From NCBI GenBank assembly GCA_000720805.1, contig JODI01000057.1, positions 43,193 through 107,192 on the forward strand: 64,000 bases of DNA, written 5' to 3'. Source of the DNA: Streptomyces violaceoruber. Its GTDB lineage: Bacteria; Actinomycetota; Actinomycetes; Streptomycetales; Streptomycetaceae. Positions 59,935-64,000 of this stretch are shown one piece after another; the first letter of the stretch is position 1; the number at the start of each line of letters is the position of its first letter. Made by a program: the position numbers and the translations under genes. The notes under the pieces are model-generated. The model did no database searches, had not been told where the DNA came from, and saw nothing but the letters and a program-made list of their open reading frames with translations.

Positions 59935-61557
59935 ATGACGGCCACGAAGAGCGCCCCGGGCCGCGCGATCACGGCGCGGCTTCGAGGAGTACACAAGTCC
60001 TACGGCCCGGTGCGCGTCCTCGACCTGCCGGAGCTCGACCTCTACGCCGGCCAGGTGATCGGCGTGGTCGGCGAGAACGGCGCCGGAAAGTCCACGCTGA
60101 TGGGGACACTGGCCGGATCGGTCCACCGGGACGGCGGCGAGATCCTGATCGACGGCGAGCCTCTCGTCGCGGGGTCCACCGAGGCCGCCGGGCAAGTCGG
60201 TGTCGCCCTGGTCTCCCAGGAGTTCCCCCTGGTCGGACAGCTGTCGGTGGCGGAGAACCTGCTGCTGGGCCGTCGGCCGCGGAAGTCGAAGCGGCGGTTC
60301 CTGGTGGACCGTGCCGCACAACGGGCCGAGGCCGAGGCGATGCTGACGGAGATCGGTCTGTCCGCGGAGGCGATCGCGGTGGGCCGGGAGGTGCGCACCC
60401 TTCCGGTGCCGACACGGCAGCTGATCGAGATCGCCAAGGCGTGGGGCCGCGAGCCCAAGCTGCTGATCCTTGACGAGCCGACCTCCTCCCTGGGCCCGGT
60501 CGAGGCCGAGATGGTGCTGGGCCTGGCCCGGCAACTGGCCGAACGCGGCGGCACGGTGCTGTTCATCGGGCACCGGCTCGACGAGGTGCGGGACATCAGC
60601 GACCGCGTCCTGGTGTTGCGCAACGGCAGGCTGGTCGCCGACCTCGAACCGGATCAGGCCACCGAGGAACGGCTGATCCGGGAGATGGTCGGCGGCGAGG
60701 TCACGCAGGGCGAGCCGAAGGCGCCGGCGGCGAGCCCGGTCCTTCTGCAGGTCGAGGGCCTGACCGCGGACGGTCTCGGTCCGGTGGATCTGGAGGTGCG
60801 CGAGGGCGAGATCCTGGGCGTGGCCGGACTGATGGGCTCGGGCCGCAGCCGCCTCGTCCACACGATCGCCGGCGCGCAGCCCTCGACGGGCGGCCGGATG
60901 CGGCTGGGTGGCGAGCCCTACCAGCCGCGGGGCGCGGGTGACGGCGTGGCGGCCGGGATCGCACTGATCCCCGAGGACCGCAAGGAGCAGTCGCTGGTGC
61001 TGTTCGCGTCCATCCGGTCGAACGTCGTCGTCTCGGTGCTCAAGCGGATCAGTACCCGGGGCCTGCTCGGACCGGGGCGGGAACGCGCCGAGGCACGGAA
61101 GATCACCGAGAACGTGAACGTGCGGATGCAGTCGGTGGAGCAGCCGATCGGCTCGCTGTCCGGGGGCAACCAGCAGCGCGCCATCTTCGGCCGCGCCTTC
61201 GCCGCCGAACCGCGTCTGCTGCTGCTCGACGAGCCGACCCGCGGCGTGGACGTGGGCGCGAAGGCGGAGATCTACAAGCTGATCGACCGTGCGGCCGAAC
61301 AGGGCATGGCTCTGGTGGTCGCCTCCTCCGAACTGGAGGAGCTGCTGTGGATCTGCCATCGCATCGCCGTGATGAACCACGGGCGGGTGATCACGGTCCT
61401 CGACCGGGCCGACGCCACCAAGGAACGCATCATGACGGCCGCGGCCGGAACGTCCCCCCTCAACCAGGCAACGCCCGGCCAGACCAAGCCCGGCCAGACC
61501 AAGCCCGGCCAGGCAACACCCGGCCAGGAACAGCTGACGAACGGAGCCACAGCATGA
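59935..61557 (+). CDS. Sugar ABC transporter ATPase (RbsA/AraG type, two nucleotide-binding domains)
   Basis: 540 residues. The first NBD has GENGAGKSTLMG (Walker A), SQEFPLVGQLSVAENLLLGR, and PKLLILDEPTSSL (Walker B). The second has the degenerate GLMGSGRSRLVHT, LSGGNQQRAIFGRAFAAEPRLLLLDEPTRGVD (signature and Walker B), as in all RbsA/AraG/MglA proteins. The C-terminal tail contains a run of related ATPGQ and TKPGQ units (61473-61533), from a DNA repeat. It overlaps the permease by four bases (ATGA). ATG at 59935. Confidence 0.9.
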   Translation: MTATKSAPGRAITARLRGVHKSYGPVRVLDLPELDLYAGQVIGVVGENGAGKSTLMGTLAGSVHRDGGEILIDGEPLVAGSTEAAGQVGVALVSQEFPLVGQLSVAENLLLGRRPRKSKRRFLVDRAAQRAEAEAMLTEIGLSAEAIAVGREVRTLPVPTRQLIEIAKAWGREPKLLILDEPTSSLGPVEAEMVLGLARQLAERGGTVLFIGHRLDEVRDISDRVLVLRNGRLVADLEPDQATEERLIREMVGGEVTQGEPKAPAASPVLLQVEGLTADGLGPVDLEVREGEILGVAGLMGSGRSRLVHTIAGAQPSTGGRMRLGGEPYQPRGAGDGVAAGIALIPEDRKEQSLVLFASIRSNVVVSVLKRISTRGLLGPGRERAEARKITENVNVRMQSVEQPIGSLSGGNQQRAIFGRAFAAEPRLLLLDEPTRGVDVGAKAEIYKLIDRAAEQGMALVVASSELEELLWICHRIAVMNHGRVITVLDRADATKERIMTAAAGTSPLNQATPGQTKPGQTKPGQATPGQEQLTNGATA

Positions 61558-62573
61558 GCGCGCAGAGCACGCTCGTACCCGACGAGGTCGCGCCGCCTTC
61601 CCGCCCGGCCGTGTCGAACCTCGCCCGCAGGCTCGCGGCCTCCCCGGAGGCCGGCGTGATCATCGCCTGCGTGCTGGTGTTCGCCGGGATCGCGGCCAAC
61701 GCGGACACGTACACCGCGGTGGGCAACCTTCAGGTGATGGGCCGTGACCTGTCGCAGGTCGGCATCCTGGCGATCGGCGAGTCGCTGGTCATCCTGACCG
61801 GTGGCATCGACCTCTCGGTGGGAGCGCTGGCCGGTCTGGCCGGCATCCTGGCCGCCTGGATGAACGTGAACGAGGGCCTGCCCGCACCCCTCGCCATGCT
61901 GCTCACGCTCGTGATCTGCGGCGGGGTCGGCCTCTGGCACGGCGTCATGGTCACCCGTCTGAACGTGCCGCCCTTCGTGATCACCCTGGTCACCTACACC
62001 GTCGCCCAGGGCCTGGCGCTCGCGATCACCAGCGGCTCGCCCATCAACAACCTGGACCCGATGTTCAGCAACCTGAGCCAGTACTACATCGGCCGAGTGC
62101 CGGTTCCCGCGCTGTTCTTCGTGGGAGCCGCCGCCGTCGCCTGGTTCGTGCTGGAGCGCACCTACGTGGGCCGCCAGATCTACGCGGTCGGCGGCAACAA
62201 GGAGGCTGCCCGGCTGGCCGGCATCCCGACCGCCCGCCGGATCACCTCCACCTACGTCGCCAGCGCCGCGCTGGCAGGGCTGGTCGGCATCATGGTGATC
62301 GGCCGGATGAACGTGGCCGATCCCTCGGTCGGCGCGGGCTGGGAACTGACCGCGATCGCCGCCGCGGTGGTCGGCGGGATGTCGCTCTCCGGCGGCGAGG
62401 GGCGTATCGCCGGCATCGCGGCCGGCGCGATCCTGCTGGAGTTCATCACCAACGGCCTGCTCGCGCTCAAGGTCAGCCCGTACGACCAGCAGGTGGTGCA
62501 GGGAGCGGTCCTCGGTGTCGCCATCCTGCTCGACCGGGTACGCGCCCGCTACTTCGGCCGGAGCCGGAGCTAG
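61554..62573 (+). CDS. Sugar ABC transporter permease (RbsC/AraH type)
   Basis: 339 residues with about eight to ten membrane helices. Characteristic segments are GESLVILTGGIDLSVGALAGL, RLNVPPFVITLVTYTVAQGL, YAVGGNKEAARLAGIPTARRITSTYV (EAA-like loop), and SVGAGWELTAIAAAVVGGMSLSGGEG. It forms the membrane channel with the ATPase at 59935. The four-base overlap with that gene shows an operon. The 102-base gap to araB has no terminator hairpin, so araB may be co-transcribed. Confidence 0.9.
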   Translation: MSAQSTLVPDEVAPPSRPAVSNLARRLAASPEAGVIIACVLVFAGIAANADTYTAVGNLQVMGRDLSQVGILAIGESLVILTGGIDLSVGALAGLAGILAAWMNVNEGLPAPLAMLLTLVICGGVGLWHGVMVTRLNVPPFVITLVTYTVAQGLALAITSGSPINNLDPMFSNLSQYYIGRVPVPALFFVGAAAVAWFVLERTYVGRQIYAVGGNKEAARLAGIPTARRITSTYVASAALAGLVGIMVIGRMNVADPSVGAGWELTAIAAAVVGGMSLSGGEGRIAGIAAGAILLEFITNGLLALKVSPYDQQVVQGAVLGVAILLDRVRARYFGRSRS

Positions 62574-62675
62574 TACGTCGGTCCAATCCGCCGGTCCCGG
62601 CGCAGGTGCCGCCTCGGCGTCTTCAGGAGATCGAACAGTGATCGACATATCGAATACCTCAATGTGGAGGAGCTG

Positions 62676-64000
62676 ATGGTGAACGCCGGAGACGAGACAG
62701 CCGGGAACCCGGAACCCTGCGTCGTAGGAGTGGACTTCGGGACGCTGTCCGGGCGGGCCGTGGTGGTCCGCGTCCGGGACGGCGCCGAACTGGCGGTGGC
62801 GGAGCACCCGTACACGCACGCCGTCCTCGACCGCGAGCTCCCGGACGGCACCCGGCTGCCCCCGGACTGGGCCCTGCAGGTGCCGTCGGACTACATCGGC
62901 GTCCTGCGCACCGCCGTACCCGAGGCCCTGGCCATGGCTGGGGTACGTCCGGACCAAGTCATCGGCATCGGCACGGACTTCACCGCGTGCACGGTCCTGC
63001 CGACCCTCGACGACGGCACGCCGTTGTGCGAGCTGCCCGGCCTGGTCGACCGCCCGCACGCCTATCCCAAAGAGTTCGCCAAGGCGCTGCAGGTGCTGGA
63101 GGAGGACCCGGAGGTCTACCGCCGGACCGAGCGCTGGCTGGAGGCGGCGGACTGGATCGTGTGGCGCCTGTGCGGCAGGTACGTCCGCAACGCCTGCACC
63201 GCCGGCTACAAGGGCCAGTTGCAGGACGGCGCCTACCCCTCTGCCGACTATCTGGCGGCTTTGAACCCCGCCTTCGCGGACTTCGTGACCGCCAAGCTGG
63301 AGCAGCCGATCGCCCAACTGGGCGAGGCGGCGGGCACGTTGACGGCGGAGGCGGCGGTCTGGACTGGTCTGCCGGAGGGCATCACGGTCTGTGTCGGCAA
63401 CGTGGACGCGCATGTGACGGCGCCGGCGGCGAAGGCGGTTCAGCCGGGGCAGATGGTGGCCATCATGGGCACCTCCACCTGTCACGTCATGAGCTCCGAC
63501 CGTCAGGCGTCGGTGCCGGGCATGTGCGGGATCGTCGACGGCGGCATCCTGCCGGGGCTGTGGGGATACGAGGCCGGACAGAGCGGTGTCGGTGACATCT
63601 TCGGCTGGTTCGTGCGCACCGGGTTTCCCGCGTCGTACGCCGAGGAGGCCGCCGCACTGGGCCGTGACCCGCACGAGCACCTCACCGCGCTGGCCGCCGG
63701 GCAGAAGGTCGGCGAGCACGGCCTGATCGCGCTGGACTGGCACAGCGGCAACCGTTCCGTGCTGGTCGACCACGACCTGAGCGGTGTGCTGGTGGGTCTG
63801 ACGCTGTCGACCCGCCCGGAGGACGTCTACCGGGCGCTGCTGGAGGCCACCGCGTTCGGTACCCGCACCATCATCGAGGCCTTCGAGAGCGCCGGAGTGC
63901 CGGTGGAGGAGCTCATCGTCGCGGGCGGCCTGATGAAGAACCCGCTGCTGATGCAGATCTACGCCGACGTCACCCGCCGCCCGCTGGGTGTCATCGGCTC
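62676..64000 (+). CDS. araB: Ribulokinase, partial at right edge, with an internal deletion
   Basis: 441 residues are visible. CVVGVDFGTLSGRAVVV is the N-terminal phosphate motif of FGGY kinases. DYIGVLRTAVPEAL, GIGTDFTACTVLPTLDDGTPLCELPG, CTAGYKGQLQDG, GNVDAHVTAPAAK, IMGTSTCHVM, GYEAGQSGVGDIFGWFV, DWHSGNRS and GGLMKNPLLMQIYADV match AraB. At residue ~129 HAYPK is joined directly to EFAKALQVLEEDPEVY. The family has about 40 more residues here, with the W-K-H/D-H substrate-binding segment and SSEW. The reading frame is preserved. The start ATG has GGAGG upstream. It would phosphorylate L-ribulose, unless the deletion inactivates it. Confidence 0.9.
   Translation, partial: MVNAGDETAGNPEPCVVGVDFGTLSGRAVVVRVRDGAELAVAEHPYTHAVLDRELPDGTRLPPDWALQVPSDYIGVLRTAVPEALAMAGVRPDQVIGIGTDFTACTVLPTLDDGTPLCELPGLVDRPHAYPKEFAKALQVLEEDPEVYRRTERWLEAADWIVWRLCGRYVRNACTAGYKGQLQDGAYPSADYLAALNPAFADFVTAKLEQPIAQLGEAAGTLTAEAAVWTGLPEGITVCVGNVDAHVTAPAAKAVQPGQMVAIMGTSTCHVMSSDRQASVPGMCGIVDGGILPGLWGYEAGQSGVGDIFGWFVRTGFPASYAEEAAALGRDPHEHLTALAAGQKVGEHGLIALDWHSGNRSVLVDHDLSGVLVGLTLSTRPEDVYRALLEATAFGTRTIIEAFESAGVPVEELIVAGGLMKNPLLMQIYADVTRRPLGVIG

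Noticed and set aside
61272..63773. Very long minus-strand frame across the transporter and araB
   Set aside because: The product is Asp/Gly/His-rich low complexity with no motif, and both genes it covers are recognisable on the plus strand.

Overview
The window is about 70% or more G+C, with GTG/TTG starts, strong purine ribosome sites, ECF sigma, LacI, GntR and Rrf2 regulators, Tat-type signals and arabinan-degrading enzymes. This is typical of a soil actinomycete, most likely Streptomyces. The many transposase remnants, broken paralogues and chimeric ends in the first ~46 kb suggest an unstable accessory region such as a chromosome arm. From ~46.9 kb on the sequence looks like stable coding DNA. 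No tRNA, rRNA or CRISPR array was seen.

Layout. (a) 1-8.8 kb: two diverged copies of a module made of an MmyB-like regulator, a SnoaL-like remnant and a truncated SDR. Around them are an intact SnoaL-like gene, an IS5-type element sitting in that gene's stop codon, an Asp-nucleophile alpha/beta hydrolase, F420-reductase-like genes and an IS630 remnant. (b) 8.9-18.2 kb: a leftward cluster with a resorcylate-decarboxylase-type amidohydrolase, a frameshifted tandem Lrp/AsnC regulator, a DHA2 exporter, an XdhC-type chaperone and a three-subunit molybdenum hydroxylase resembling PaoABC. This suggests oxidation of an aldehyde, decarboxylation of the acid and export. (c) 18.3-18.97 kb: fused remnants of an SDR and a serine recombinase. 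(d) 19.3-22.7 kb: a dicarboxylate symporter, a D-tartrate-dehydratase-like enolase-superfamily enzyme and a divergent GntR/FCD regulator.

(e) 22.7-39.3 kb: transposon wreckage with a set of promoters carrying one palindrome, AAACCGATCGGTTT. These control a DHA2 exporter, an NmrA-like protein, an SDR remnant plus hydrolase, an intact TetR and a QueG/RdhA-like iron-sulphur protein coupled to a YhgE-like membrane protein. Two broken TetR paralogues also carry the site. An Rrf2-SDR divergent pair lies inside this stretch. (f) 39.6-46.1 kb: a DUF4132 protein with a frameshifted small partner, an anti-sigma-like ATPase, a PLP-dependent lyase and a mosaic of gene fragments. (g) 46.9-52.2 kb: a DUF1906 glycosidase-like protein with peptidoglycan-binding-like repeats, a small membrane protein, a Tat-exported M15-like protein that lacks one expected zinc ligand, and an ECF sigma factor with its membrane partner.

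(h) 52.3-64 kb: an L-arabinose/arabinan locus. It has GH51 and GH54 arabinofuranosidases (secreted), a LacI regulator with matching operators, a sugar ABC transporter and the start of araB. Secreted enzymes would release arabinose, the transporter import it and the kinase phosphorylate ribulose. The AraB seen here lacks a conserved stretch of about 40 residues.
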